Source: Enterobacter hormaechei subsp. xiangfangensis
Lineage (GTDB): Bacteria; Pseudomonadota; Gammaproteobacteria; Enterobacterales; Enterobacteriaceae
Length of the DNA: 64,000 nucleotides
Direction of reading: 5' to 3'
Assembly (NCBI RefSeq): GCF_001729785.1
Contig: NZ_CP017183.1
Span: 3,472,001-3,536,000, forward strand
Positions 19,689-28,216 of this stretch are shown piece after piece (position 1 is the first letter of the stretch; every line of letters starts with the position of its first letter). A program made the position numbers and the translations under genes. The notes under the pieces are model-generated. The model worked only from the letters and a program-made list of their open reading frames with translations, did no database searches and had not been told where the DNA came from.

Positions 19689-19916
19689 GGAGGTGAACTT
19701 ATGGTTAACAGAATGAGATCTATTGTGAGAACGGCGACAGACGAATCTGGTAAGTTCAGGACTGGTGTCTTAGAAGCGGCCCTTGCCCACTCGAAGAAAG
19801 ATGAAATAATTGCAGCTTACAACCGCCCAGAATATCTGGCAGAACGAGTGATTCTCATGCAGTGGTGGAGTGATTATGTCATTGCTCAAAAATTTAAAGC
19901 TATTGCGGCATAACAA
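19689..19916 (+). pseudogene. 3' remnant of a second P4-like integrase
   Basis: About 70 codons (RMRSIVRTATDESGKFRTG, LEAALAHSKKDEIIAAYNR, LMQWWSDYVIAQKFKAIAA) repeat the C-terminus of the intact integrase at 14725-15954, with the HxxR box changed (His missing). DNA similarity extends a little before the first in-frame ATG and past the stop codon. No N-terminal part is present upstream. It is the leftover of another ssrA-type integrase, pointing to stacking of islands. Confidence 0.85.
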
Positions 19917-20069
19917 CTCTATAAGGGGTTAAATCTCCCAGCCCCTTATCCACCAAGACATAAACCTTTTTTGACACCACTTTGTTCTAAACCAAGATAC
20001 ATGGGCTGTAACTTACAAAAGCGATTTTCTGCATGAACTGGCAAACGTCTCTGGCATTGAAAAATTTAT

Positions 20070-21677
20070 TTAAAGCTTGTTCTTTTGTGGTTTACATAGC
20101 TTCTTTTTATAAATATCTGGGTCCACAGCAATTTTGCAGATCCTGACCTCATACCCAAAATTGGTAATACTCTTGTGGAAATTTTTCAAGTTTACTTTAG
20201 AAAACAAAGGTAAATCTTCGGGAAGATTTTTATTAGAAGCTATGGCGAAAACTAGTTTATATTTTTTAGCATCTGGTCTATTTATATGATCGGCTAATTT
20301 TATATGAGCAGGTAGTTTCTCATTAAGTTTGCCTCGAAATTCAGAGTCACTTATAAAAAGTTCAGAACCTATAAATCCTTGTGAAAAAAGATGGCTCATA
20401 CTTTGCGAACCAGTATAATATTTTACATGGATAAAATCTGATTGACCTCTGATAAGATCACAAAATTCAATCTTACTTTTACCCCCACCATGATGAATGA
20501 ATTTCTGATCCATGTGTGTAAAGGAATTATCATCTTGGCAAAGTTTTTTATTATAATCCTCCTCTCGTTTATATGAATATACAGGGAATTTATCCGACTC
20601 CTCATAATGAATTATTTTTTTCATTTCATCATCAATAGTCGATACAAAATTCCTATCTGCAACATACCATATAGAGTCTCGAAGAATATAGTTCTGATCA
20701 CCTTCTTTTATCTCGGCATAGAGGCACCTATATAAAGACCATTTTTTTATCGATTCAAAATCGGCATTCAAAACATGCAGGTAATTTTTTTTGAGTTCAT
20801 CAACAGTTACTTCAGTTTTCTTACCATCAAAATAATCACAAACATGGTATATTGATAAGGTTTCATGAATGAATCTTTGTCTCTTATCAAAGCAATAGCC
20901 TATTTGATTTTCCCAGTCTACTATTTCTGGCTCTCCAAGCCATAAATCATTGAAGTCTTTTTCCTTTATCCGATCAATCAAAAGCGAATCCAATATCTCA
21001 ACTTCTTGTTCATCAGCCTCCTTGATATTGTTAACCCATTCGAATTCTTCAGGAAGAGGTAATAAGTAAATAGAGTCTATTTTGGTCAACAGTGCTGGAA
21101 TAGCCTTCAATTCAATATCCGGCATGATCACAAAAGCATCTTTGCCAGTAATTTTACTTCCTAAAATATCTTCTGTCGAAGTGCCTGTGAGAGTTGTGAG
21201 AATATCCATCTCAGAATCTATTTTTAGGTTATATATATCGACTTCTTTACTGCTCTGACTGCGAGTTAACAGGTTCGTTTCGTTGTGACTGCCTTTATCT
21301 AAACTGCGAATTTTTTTATGTTCTATACTATTAAGAGTTGTTTTAAGCCCAAATCCTTTGACAATGCTGCCATCATTGATTAAGTGATGACCGGTTCCAA
21401 AGGGAATAAGATATCTGGAATTGTTAGCCTCAATAACTAATACTGCTCCTGTGCTACTATTCATACCGAAGAAATCAGGTTCTATGCCAGGATTTTGGCC
21501 CATAAAAAAGGTGGTCCATTCAGGAGGTTTTGGGTCCATGTACTCCTTTACATATAGATATGCTCGTGCATCCTCCATCTCGAATTCAACAGGTCTTTTG
21601 ACCCTTTCCAAATTCAAAACCTGATCAATATCATCGCTAAACCTTTTTGTTTTATAAATAGAGAGTTTTATCTTCAT
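20070..21677 (-). CDS. TIGR04141/DUF6119 family sporadically distributed protein
   Basis: This 535-residue protein begins MKIKLSIYKTKRFSDDIDQVL and has the GTGHHLI segment (LIPFGTGHHLINDGSIVKGF) and the LFSQGFIGSELF region. These features fit the TIGR04141 family, now grouped with DUF6119. The family is scattered across genomic islands and its biochemical activity is unknown. The ATG lies 18 bp after the hxsA stop codon on the same strand, so it is probably the last gene of the hxsDBCA transcript. I see no signal peptide or membrane segment, so it should be cytoplasmic. Family assignment is from memory of motif pattern, not a search. Confidence 0.7.
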   Translation of the reverse strand: MKIKLSIYKTKRFSDDIDQVLNLERVKRPVEFEMEDARAYLYVKEYMDPKPPEWTTFFMGQNPGIEPDFFGMNSSTGAVLVIEANNSRYLIPFGTGHHLINDGSIVKGFGLKTTLNSIEHKKIRSLDKGSHNETNLLTRSQSSKEVDIYNLKIDSEMDILTTLTGTSTEDILGSKITGKDAFVIMPDIELKAIPALLTKIDSIYLLPLPEEFEWVNNIKEADEQEVEILDSLLIDRIKEKDFNDLWLGEPEIVDWENQIGYCFDKRQRFIHETLSIYHVCDYFDGKKTEVTVDELKKNYLHVLNADFESIKKWSLYRCLYAEIKEGDQNYILRDSIWYVADRNFVSTIDDEMKKIIHYEESDKFPVYSYKREEDYNKKLCQDDNSFTHMDQKFIHHGGGKSKIEFCDLIRGQSDFIHVKYYTGSQSMSHLFSQGFIGSELFISDSEFRGKLNEKLPAHIKLADHINRPDAKKYKLVFAIASNKNLPEDLPLFSKVNLKNFHKSITNFGYEVRICKIAVDPDIYKKKLCKPQKNKL

Positions 21678-21695
21678 TCTATTTTACCAAATATT

Positions 21696-22331
21696 TTAAC
21701 GAGCCAGTATATTCAAAGAGTTCAATAACTGAGCATCTAATGTTTCTCTTACTGGAGTAGGAAGCCCATATGCAACTCTGTAATTTTTGATAGCAGTTCG
21801 TGTCGCAGGCCCCATACTTCCGTCTATATTGCCGTTATAAAACCCTTTATCCAGTAATGCGAACTGCACTCGCATGATCAAACGCTTACGCTTTTCAGTA
21901 TCAGAAGCCAGCCCACTACTTGCACGAGTAGTTCCATTCATTCCAGCAGAGTTTGTGGTCGTAGAGGCATCGGTGTCATTAGAGCGAAGCGAACGAACAG
22001 ATGAAGAAGACGATGGCGAATTTGTACCTGAAGTGGATGAGCCTGATGAGCTTGGTGAACTGTATGTTTTAGGATAATAAGGAGTGCTTCCACCATAGTA
22101 CCCACCACCAGACGAAGATCTATGAGAACTATGGCTTCGATGGGAGCTATGACTACGATGCCCTGCAATGTAGAAAGGTACTTCCGTGTTAAGTGGAGCT
22201 ATAACTAAATCATGCTCATTAAGAGTCATACCGGGCAAATCACTTGCACCAGTGGAGGAATCACTTGCCCATACAGAATTATTAAGTGCTAAAAATCCCG
22301 GAAGCAGAGCAGCGAAATTAAATTTTTTCAT
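21696..22331 (-). CDS. hxsA: His-Xaa-Ser repeat protein HxsA
   Basis: This 211-residue secreted protein is the likely substrate of the two radical SAM enzymes encoded upstream. A signal peptide is visible (MKKFNFAALLPGFLALNNSV, probable cleavage after VWA). Residues 58-72 consist of five His-Xaa-Ser units (HRSHSSHRSHSSHRS), then a Gly/Tyr/Ser-rich low-complexity stretch. The last ~60 residues form a peptidoglycan-binding-1-like domain (RVQFALLDKGFYNGNIDGSM, GPATRTAIKNYRVAYGLP). The ATG at 22331 overlaps the hxsC stop as ATGA, which decides the start against a longer frame from 22409. Modification of the repeats is inferred from the Hxs family context; the chemistry is not known. Confidence 0.9.
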   Translation of the reverse strand: MKKFNFAALLPGFLALNNSVWASDSSTGASDLPGMTLNEHDLVIAPLNTEVPFYIAGHRSHSSHRSHSSHRSSSGGGYYGGSTPYYPKTYSSPSSSGSSTSGTNSPSSSSSVRSLRSNDTDASTTTNSAGMNGTTRASSGLASDTEKRKRLIMRVQFALLDKGFYNGNIDGSMGPATRTAIKNYRVAYGLPTPVRETLDAQLLNSLNILAR

Positions 22332-23440
22332 AAAATTGGTCTCGGTGGTTGATGAAAACGGCCTTTTGATGAACTGAAATAACCAGCACAGGAAGACTTC
22401 TGAGTACATTCATCACATTCTTTGGGGTAGTAATTTTTCCAGTCAGAAATTGACTGAGTAGCAAATCCCCAAGCTCTTTCAGGAAGATGACACAATGGGT
22501 AATTGAAGATTGTTAGGGTGATGCCTGACCTTTGTGCTGTTCCTATGGCAGAGAGAATTTTCTCACTATAGCTATCATGCTCAATGAAGATTGATGACCA
22601 GTTTTTACGTGCCCAGCCGATAGATTCTAACCCCATAAGAGAAATCTGGTTGATATTGGAAAACACGCGACCAGCGAACTCTATGATTTTGTCCAGTTCC
22701 ATATAGTTAGCCAGTGTCGGAATGATTCTTAACTCAATGTTGATCCCTGAGTTACCGGCATTGATAAGCCCCATAACTGTCTCATCAAATGCCCCTTCGC
22801 TTCCAACCAGATAGTCATGAACTGACGACCTTGAAGAATAAAGCGGAATACCGAAAGTTATTTTGAGCTTTTCGCTTCGCTCTTTCATCTGTTGAGTAAA
22901 ACTGACATCTGCAAACTTTCGTCCATTGGTCAAAACATGTAAAGCTGTCTCAGGTGAGTTTTCGATTATGAAGTCCAGAAATTGCAAGAAATCTTCGCCA
23001 TACAGTAGAGGTTCTCCCCCACTCACTCCTACTACACCATTCAGGGAGAAAGAGGCGATGGCAAGTGCTGACTGGTTAAGAAGCCAGTCATCGTTTCCTG
23101 TCTTAGGAGGCTGAGAACAAAAAAGGCAACGGTTGTTGCACCTTTCAGTTACCAGAACAGTGTTATGGTTTGCTCTCCGTGACAAAATCACCCTAATCAT
23201 GTTGCCATTGTTAACAATCCCTATATCACCATCTTCTATGGAATTGAAAAGATCAGTGCTCACAACGAAGTCTGCAAAATATGCAGGAAGTCTGGAATCA
23301 AGTTGAGTTTCACTGACCAGTAAATTTGGCAGATAGAATTGAGGATTTTCGGGCTTAGATTTGCACAAGCGATAGAAACCTTGCTGAACTGGCAGATCTG
23401 CCGTAAATCTGAAAATGTCGTTTCTCAGCACCTCAGACAT
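22328..23440 (-). CDS. hxsC: His-Xaa-Ser system radical SAM maturase HxsC
   Basis: This 370-residue radical SAM protein has the CNNRCLFC cluster-binding motif (Cys at about 101, 105, 108) and a GGEP motif (VVGVSGGEPLLYG). The Cys-containing C-terminus is CDECTQKSSCAGYF. An N-terminal domain of ~95 residues precedes the SAM domain, as in the HxsC family. ATG 23440 overlaps the hxsB stop by 8 nt; the frame opening at 23491 lies inside hxsB. It is expected to use S-adenosylmethionine and a 4Fe-4S cluster to modify HxsA in the cytoplasm before export. Confidence 0.9.
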   Translation of the reverse strand: MSEVLRNDIFRFTADLPVQQGFYRLCKSKPENPQFYLPNLLVSETQLDSRLPAYFADFVVSTDLFNSIEDGDIGIVNNGNMIRVILSRRANHNTVLVTERCNNRCLFCSQPPKTGNDDWLLNQSALAIASFSLNGVVGVSGGEPLLYGEDFLQFLDFIIENSPETALHVLTNGRKFADVSFTQQMKERSEKLKITFGIPLYSSRSSVHDYLVGSEGAFDETVMGLINAGNSGINIELRIIPTLANYMELDKIIEFAGRVFSNINQISLMGLESIGWARKNWSSIFIEHDSYSEKILSAIGTAQRSGITLTIFNYPLCHLPERAWGFATQSISDWKNYYPKECDECTQKSSCAGYFSSSKGRFHQPPRPIL

Positions 23441-24821
23441 AAGCCCACCCTTTAAGCATCTTTGCCATCGGTCCATCCTGAGAGATTTCATTCAGAAGGA
23501 AGCGGAACATGCCTTTGTGATACTGGCAGAAAGTAGAACGACTCTTGTCACCAACAGGTTCGCCATGAACACTAATGTTCTGGCAAGGATCTGCTCCACA
23601 GAAAGGCTGGTATGCACAGGTGTCACAACCTGGCATGGCGAAGTTAAATGAAGATGAGAGAGCGGAACGGTAGTATTCGTTGCTACTGAATGAGAGTGAG
23701 GCAAACTCTCCTGCACTGAAATCTGCTTCCGGGTTTACTTTCTGAAGCATACGACTTTCATCACTACCGTAGACTTTACCGTCATAATTGAACAGGATGC
23801 AGTTCAGCACAACTCCGCTTGGCGATTTTAGATCTGCATAACCACTGAAGCCTGGATTGAAAATTCGCTTGAGATGAATAGCAGCCGAGTGCTCAATGAC
23901 AGGTATTCCCTTTTCATTCTGAATCAACACTTCCTGCATCAACTCTTTATAAAAAGCAAAATACTCTGGCATTGAAAAAGTGAAGCTCTGCTTCTGAGCA
24001 AACCCATAAGGACTAACAGGCCTGATAAACATGTCTGTAAGACCCAGAGACAAATGAGCATCTACTATGGAAGCTGGCTCTTTAGTCAGCTCCTTAGTAA
24101 CTGTGGTAACCGTAGCTACCCGGTTTGCGCCAAGTTCTTCTGTGATTTTCCGAATACCAGTTACTGCTTTGTTATGAGCTTGAAAGTCAGTAAGGATGCG
24201 ATTCTTGTTATGGACAGCTTCATTCCCATCGAGCGAGACCGAGAAGGTGATATTCCGCTCTTTAACCCATGAGAGAATGCTTTCATCGAGTAATGACAGA
24301 CTTGTAGCAATCACCATTTCAAAAGCATCACTACCCAATGAAATCTCACACTCGTGATAGATTGACTGAACAAGATCGAACCTGAGAAGTGGTTCACCGC
24401 CCTGTACTTCTATCTTGTAGGGAGGTGTACCTAGTTTCTTTATGGTGCTGACAATTTGCGGTATCAGTTCAGGATTGAGGTCATAACCATCAGCGGTGAC
24501 CGATGCCCTACTGACCTGGCAATATTTGCAAGTATGATCACAACGAAGAGTAGGTACAATCATGAAGATTGGCCTGATCGCCAGTTCATTCATGAGTCGT
24601 TTGGCAAAAGCCGAACTTAGTGCATAAGGGGTAACGGAGGAAGATTCATCTCCGCAAATGAAAAGTTTGCTTTCAAGCGATGAGGACTGTTCTTGACTGA
24701 TGTGACCGTTTACCAGATCGAGAAATTCCTGCTCTCCTAAAAAATGATGAAAGCCAGCGAGGTTACTGATGAATACCCGGCCGTCAGGCATCCTGTCGAA
24801 GTTGAAAGGCATCAGTATCAT
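23433..24821 (-). CDS. hxsB: His-Xaa-Ser system radical SAM maturase HxsB
   Basis: This 462-residue radical SAM/SPASM enzyme has the CDHTCKYC motif (Cys at about 94, 98, 101) and a GGEP motif (KIEVQGGEPLLRF). The C-terminal SPASM-type Cys cluster reads CDTCAYQPFCGADPCQN, with a further FCQYH. SPASM domains hold auxiliary iron-sulfur clusters and usually act on peptides. The start codon overlaps the hxsD stop as TAATG. Together with HxsC it should install the unknown modification on HxsA. Confidence 0.9.
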   Translation of the reverse strand: MILMPFNFDRMPDGRVFISNLAGFHHFLGEQEFLDLVNGHISQEQSSSLESKLFICGDESSSVTPYALSSAFAKRLMNELAIRPIFMIVPTLRCDHTCKYCQVSRASVTADGYDLNPELIPQIVSTIKKLGTPPYKIEVQGGEPLLRFDLVQSIYHECEISLGSDAFEMVIATSLSLLDESILSWVKERNITFSVSLDGNEAVHNKNRILTDFQAHNKAVTGIRKITEELGANRVATVTTVTKELTKEPASIVDAHLSLGLTDMFIRPVSPYGFAQKQSFTFSMPEYFAFYKELMQEVLIQNEKGIPVIEHSAAIHLKRIFNPGFSGYADLKSPSGVVLNCILFNYDGKVYGSDESRMLQKVNPEADFSAGEFASLSFSSNEYYRSALSSSFNFAMPGCDTCAYQPFCGADPCQNISVHGEPVGDKSRSTFCQYHKGMFRFLLNEISQDGPMAKMLKGWAYV

Positions 24822-25099
24822 TATGCAAGCCTGTCATCTATGCTTCGGAGAACCTTGCTGACAATGGCATCACGCAATTGACCGGTTTGATGATGAAGTT
24901 TCTCGCGGAGGCTAAAATCGTTTAACAGCCTTCCGAATTCAAACTCACATTCAGGGCCACTTATCTCAAAGAAGATAATCCAAGAGGATGTGTTTTCTTC
25001 AAGTTTCCATGGACTTACAGGAGTCATCCAGTATAGGGTGTTTCGGATAACCCATTCAGAATAAAGATTTTTTTGTAATATCTTTTCCCACATCGCCAT
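24821..25099 (-). CDS. hxsD: His-Xaa-Ser system protein HxsD
   Basis: This small 92-residue protein is the first gene of the hxsD-hxsB-hxsC-hxsA operon. It has a WVIRNTLYWMTPVSPWKLEE segment and ends QLRDAIVSKVLRSIDDRLA. HxsD is a conserved small partner encoded with these radical SAM enzymes; its role is unknown. By analogy with RiPP systems it may be a leader-recognition or accessory protein, which is inference. A second in-frame ATG at 25093 is possible. Confidence 0.85.
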   Translation of the reverse strand: MAMWEKILQKNLYSEWVIRNTLYWMTPVSPWKLEENTSSWIIFFEISGPECEFEFGRLLNDFSLREKLHHQTGQLRDAIVSKVLRSIDDRLA

Positions 25100-25330
25100 T
25101 ACCTTCCAAAAGAAATAATAACGGAAAGAAACTTATTCCATTTAGGGATTTTTCTTATAGCATTAAGGATACAATATTTTTTAGAGAAATGTTACTAATT
25201 ATGTCAAAATTCTGAGATCCAGTTCACCCTGAGATTAAATCGAATTACATACTCAAATGATGCAGCAGTATTATATAAATACAACAATACAATGATTTTT
25301 AATGATTTTATTCATAGAAAAGAACTATAG

Positions 25331-25453
25331 GATACAACTGGCATACTTGACAGGGGACCTTCTCCTACAAAAAATGGTATATCGGATTTTCATGCACCAG
25401 TCTTTAGATTAGGCACTCAAAGTGATAACATATGGCTATATGAGTTTTATTAA
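25331..25453 (+). pseudogene. C-terminal gene remnant
   Basis: A 40-codon frame between two stop codons reads TTGILDRGPSPTKNGISDFH and then APVFRLGTQSDNIWLYEFY. It has no start codon but looks like real protein sequence rather than random AT-rich DNA. It ends 13 bp before the DUF2971 gene. I do not recognise the family. The rest of the 25100-25466 gap is AT-rich and should hold the hxs promoter on the minus strand (a weak TTGACA candidate at 25202-25207). Confidence 0.4.
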
Positions 25454-25466
25454 AAATCAATAAAAG

Positions 25467-26384
25467 ATGGTTTATATAATGGAAACACCATACACCTTTT
25501 TGAAATTCGTTACACAAGATAGAATTGATATTTTAAAAGATGGATATATTAGATTTACTCCCCCTAAAGACTTGAATGACCCCTTCGAAGTTAACCCTGT
25601 AGTAATTCCTCATGATCCTTACAATCTTCAACTGATAGAATCCGGGTATGATTATCAAAATCATGAATTCACAGCAAGTGATCATGATTTTTCATGGAAA
25701 AGATTCAATAAAATCGGACACTATAAAAATGAATATTCAAAGTTCTCTAATAAATATGGAATTCTTTCTCTTTCTAGTTCTAAAGATATGTGTTCAATGC
25801 CATCAGTAGCAATTTTTAGTGAAGAAGATCCAAGACGTAACTTATTAATGTGGTCCCATTACACAGACGAACACAGAGGTTTTATTATTGAATTCCATCG
25901 TAACTTTATTGATGACACTGAAATATCAAAAATAACGTACTCTCATGAAAGGCCAATGGTCACACAAGAAGAGATAGAATCAGGAGTCATTTTTCCTTTT
26001 TTTGTTAAAGGTGAGAAATGGTGTTATGAAAAAGAGTGGAGAATCATAAAACCCTTGGAACAAGCTGATAAAATAGTACATTTGGACAATGGTAATACCA
26101 TACATCTATTTAAAATAAAAAAGTCTCAAATTCGCTCTATAACTACAGGCTGTAACATGGACACGAATAAAATAGAAGAACTAAAAAAAATTGTATTCAC
26201 TGATCCAGAATTAAAAAACTGTATATTTTATGTTTCAAAAATAGACAATGAGGGGTTCGCTTTGGATTTTAGATCATATTCAGCCAATGGTTGGACTAAT
26301 GATGATGTATTTGGATTCCCAATGATATCCAGACATCCCTTATTGATAAACCCTGAGAATGTAAAAAAGCAAGTGCAAGAATAA
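25467..26384 (+). CDS. DUF2971 domain-containing protein
   Basis: This 305-residue soluble protein has the DUF2971 hallmarks: an N-terminal YTFLKFVTQDRIDILKDGYI, then TPPKDLNDPFEVNP, RNLLMWSHYTDEHRGFIIEF and CYEKEWRII. DUF2971 proteins are common in genomic islands and near defence genes, but their activity is unknown. The start could also be ATG 25479 (METPYTF). It stands alone between two long AT-rich non-coding stretches. Confidence 0.8.
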   Translation: MVYIMETPYTFLKFVTQDRIDILKDGYIRFTPPKDLNDPFEVNPVVIPHDPYNLQLIESGYDYQNHEFTASDHDFSWKRFNKIGHYKNEYSKFSNKYGILSLSSSKDMCSMPSVAIFSEEDPRRNLLMWSHYTDEHRGFIIEFHRNFIDDTEISKITYSHERPMVTQEEIESGVIFPFFVKGEKWCYEKEWRIIKPLEQADKIVHLDNGNTIHLFKIKKSQIRSITTGCNMDTNKIEELKKIVFTDPELKNCIFYVSKIDNEGFALDFRSYSANGWTNDDVFGFPMISRHPLLINPENVKKQVQE

Positions 26385-26939
26385 TTAAAAAATACCTAAA
26401 ATCAAACTTAAGGGTATTTATGATTCTGTTATATAACTTAATGAATATGAGATTTTTTTATTTTTGGGTTATTTGATAAGCATATTAACATCATCATTAA
26501 TTTTGATCTGGGTCTACTCCCCCCTTGATTACATTATTTGGTTGTTTGCCCCACTAATTGTCCATTTATTATTTTCAGTTTGCATAACAATAACACGCAA
26601 TAAGGAACAACGTGATTTTATTTAAAAAAACAGATCAAATGACTTCGCTCGTGCTTGTCCTGCATTTAAATCACAATAAATAAAATATGGTATTATTTTA
26701 ATTTTTTCTATCTAATATAGATTGCTAATCCCCGCCAAAGTTAATAGTAACCGAACTGTTATATTTATAAAAATGTTAATTATAGAACCGTTAATTGCTT
26801 TACACTTTACGTTCGAAACTTTAGACTTATCGTTCATTCAATGAATGTTATTTGATTTAAGCAAACAACAGTTTTTTTAAAAATATAGAGCTTCAATTTT
26901 TATAATAAATCTCCTTATGTATGAGTTGCGAACAAATAC
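26385..26939. other. Non-coding AT-rich region with a possible decayed membrane ORF
   Basis: No convincing gene is seen. One frame, 26437-26625, is open for about 62 codons and strongly hydrophobic (FLFLGYLISILTSSLILIW and onward), but has no ATG and no ribosome-binding site. It could be the remnant of a small membrane protein gene. Confidence 0.35.
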
Positions 26940-26968
26940 TTGACAGATGATGATTTATGGTGTATAAA
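26940..26968 (+). promoter_or_regulatory. Strong sigma-70 promoter
   Basis: A consensus TTGACA (26940-26945) and TATAAA (26963-26968) are separated by exactly 17 bp, 45 bp upstream of the start codon at 27014. Confidence 0.8.
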
Positions 26969-27013
26969 ACATTTAAGGTCATTTAATAACCACTCGATAT
27001 GCTTGGAGGATCT

Positions 27014-27220
27014 ATGACAAGTATTTTACGTTTTTTAGGGCTTGCTCCTGGTAAAGATGAGGAAGAAATGGTTAGGAAACTAAAGAATACCTATTCATCG
27101 TTAAAAGTGGTCGGTCGCGGGACTATAACAGTTTCTGCTGATGAAGTTATCAATAATCCTGAGTTCAAAGAGTTGTACATACGAGCTAGTAACATTGTAG
27201 AACGCAGTAAAAATCAATGA
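27014..27220 (+). CDS. Small hypothetical protein
   Basis: This 68-residue protein starts MTSILRFLGLAPGKDEEEMV. The ATG at 27014 was chosen because TTGGAGGATCT precedes it directly; an in-frame ATG at 26999 lies inside this ribosome-binding region. No signal peptide or TM helix is seen and I do not recognise a family. It has its own strong promoter and is followed 18 bp later by a membrane protein gene, so the two probably form an operon. Confidence 0.65.
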   Translation: MTSILRFLGLAPGKDEEEMVRKLKNTYSSLKVVGRGTITVSADEVINNPEFKELYIRASNIVERSKNQ

Positions 27221-27238
27221 TCGCACAAGGATTGCGGC

Positions 27239-28042
27239 ATGTTTGTTTTTTTAGTGATACCTATTTTAGTCAGCGGTTTTCTATTAGTCCACATCCACCC
27301 CATATATAAATATAAACTTCATCGCTATGAAGGGCAGTTCTTATACCTGAAAAGTGCCCAATATGGTCTTTATTCAATGATCCTTGGGGTAGTGTTTTTT
27401 ATTTATGCCTCTGGCTCTCTGAGCATACCATATACAACAATAAGCTTTGATGTCATAAAATTTATCCATACCCACCTAAATTTTATAAACTCTATCAATC
27501 AAGATAAAAAATTACTTGATGAGTTATCCATTATTTTTTCAATAACTATTTTCACTTTATTTTTCCCTATAGTATGGACTCTACTTTCCTTTATTCGTTT
27601 ATTTATAAAATACCGAACCTTCGATATAAAGCCATACATAATGTCAAGAATTTTAAATGACAGTCCTTTAGATAAATTCTTACTAAATGCATCAATAAGC
27701 AAAAATAAAGATGAAGCTGTCGTGATGTTAACCATGCAAGATAGAAAAGTTTATGTCGGAAATGTTATTACAACCGGCGAGCCAAGTGAGACTGAAGGGC
27801 CGGATCAGGAAATCGAGTTCATTCCATGGATAAGTGGTTTTCGTCATAAAGATACGCTAACCGTCACTTTCACAACAGATTATAAAATACTCAAAGAACG
27901 AATTACATTAATTTTAAAACAGGAAGAGATATTATCAGCGACCTCCTTCTCTTTCAAGCATTATGAAGAATTTGAAAAGCGAAAAGCTGAATTTAAAAAG
28001 AACAAATTAAAAGATATTATAAAAATTCTGTTAGATTTATAA
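27239..28042 (+). CDS. Hypothetical membrane protein
   Basis: This 267-residue protein has three predicted TM helices: at the N-terminus (MFVFLVIPILVSGFLLV), then GLYSMILGVVFFIYA and IIFSITIFTLFFPIVWTLLS. A ~140-residue cytoplasmic C-terminal domain rich in beta-type sequence follows (AVVMLTMQDRKVYVGNVITT, DTLTVTFTTDY), ending in a basic helix. I do not recognise the family. It is co-oriented with the small gene upstream, and a strong hairpin follows 5 bp after the stop. Confidence 0.6.
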   Translation: MFVFLVIPILVSGFLLVHIHPIYKYKLHRYEGQFLYLKSAQYGLYSMILGVVFFIYASGSLSIPYTTISFDVIKFIHTHLNFINSINQDKKLLDELSIIFSITIFTLFFPIVWTLLSFIRLFIKYRTFDIKPYIMSRILNDSPLDKFLLNASISKNKDEAVVMLTMQDRKVYVGNVITTGEPSETEGPDQEIEFIPWISGFRHKDTLTVTFTTDYKILKERITLILKQEEILSATSFSFKHYEEFEKRKAEFKKNKLKDIIKILLDL

Positions 28043-28047
28043 TGAGT

Positions 28048-28100
28048 AAGCAAGAGCTAATTTATAGAAGCGGTTGCACCGTTCTATAAAGCTCTTGCTT
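28048..28100 (+). terminator. Long hairpin, probable terminator
   Basis: An 11-bp outer stem (AAGCAAGAGCT/AGCTCTTGCTT) encloses an inner stem (ATAGAA..TTCTAT with CGGT/ACCG). It is followed by TTCTTGCTT and begins 5 bp after the membrane-protein stop codon. The size is unusual for a terminator, so a role in oriT cannot be excluded. Confidence 0.6.
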
Positions 28101-28191
28101 TTCTTGCTTCCTTTCAGTCAGACAATAAAAGAACACCTACACAATCAAGGTTGCTGATTGACAAACAACTAATTAATTGTATAAATGATAT

Positions 28192-28216
28192 ATTAAGCAT
28201 ACGGATTATGCTTATC
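28192..28216. other. Inverted repeat upstream of mobC (candidate oriT part)
   Basis: A 7-bp palindrome (AAGCATA, 5-nt spacer, TATGCTT), with partial extension on both arms, lies about 30-50 bp before the mobC start. oriT sites of mobilizable elements often lie here. No nic consensus could be confirmed by eye. Confidence 0.3.

Noticed and set aside
19933..19965. CTCCCAGCCCCTTATCCACC as an internal copy of the ssrA attachment core
   Set aside because: It needs several gaps to align with the tmRNA 3' end, so chance similarity is likely.
26437..26625. Hydrophobic 62-codon frame as a real small membrane protein
   Set aside because: No ATG, GTG or ribosome-binding site at its start; listed only as a possible remnant.
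28048..28100. Large hairpin as oriT
   Set aside because: It begins 5 bp after a stop codon and ends in a T-rich tract, so a terminator explains it better; kept only as a minor possibility.
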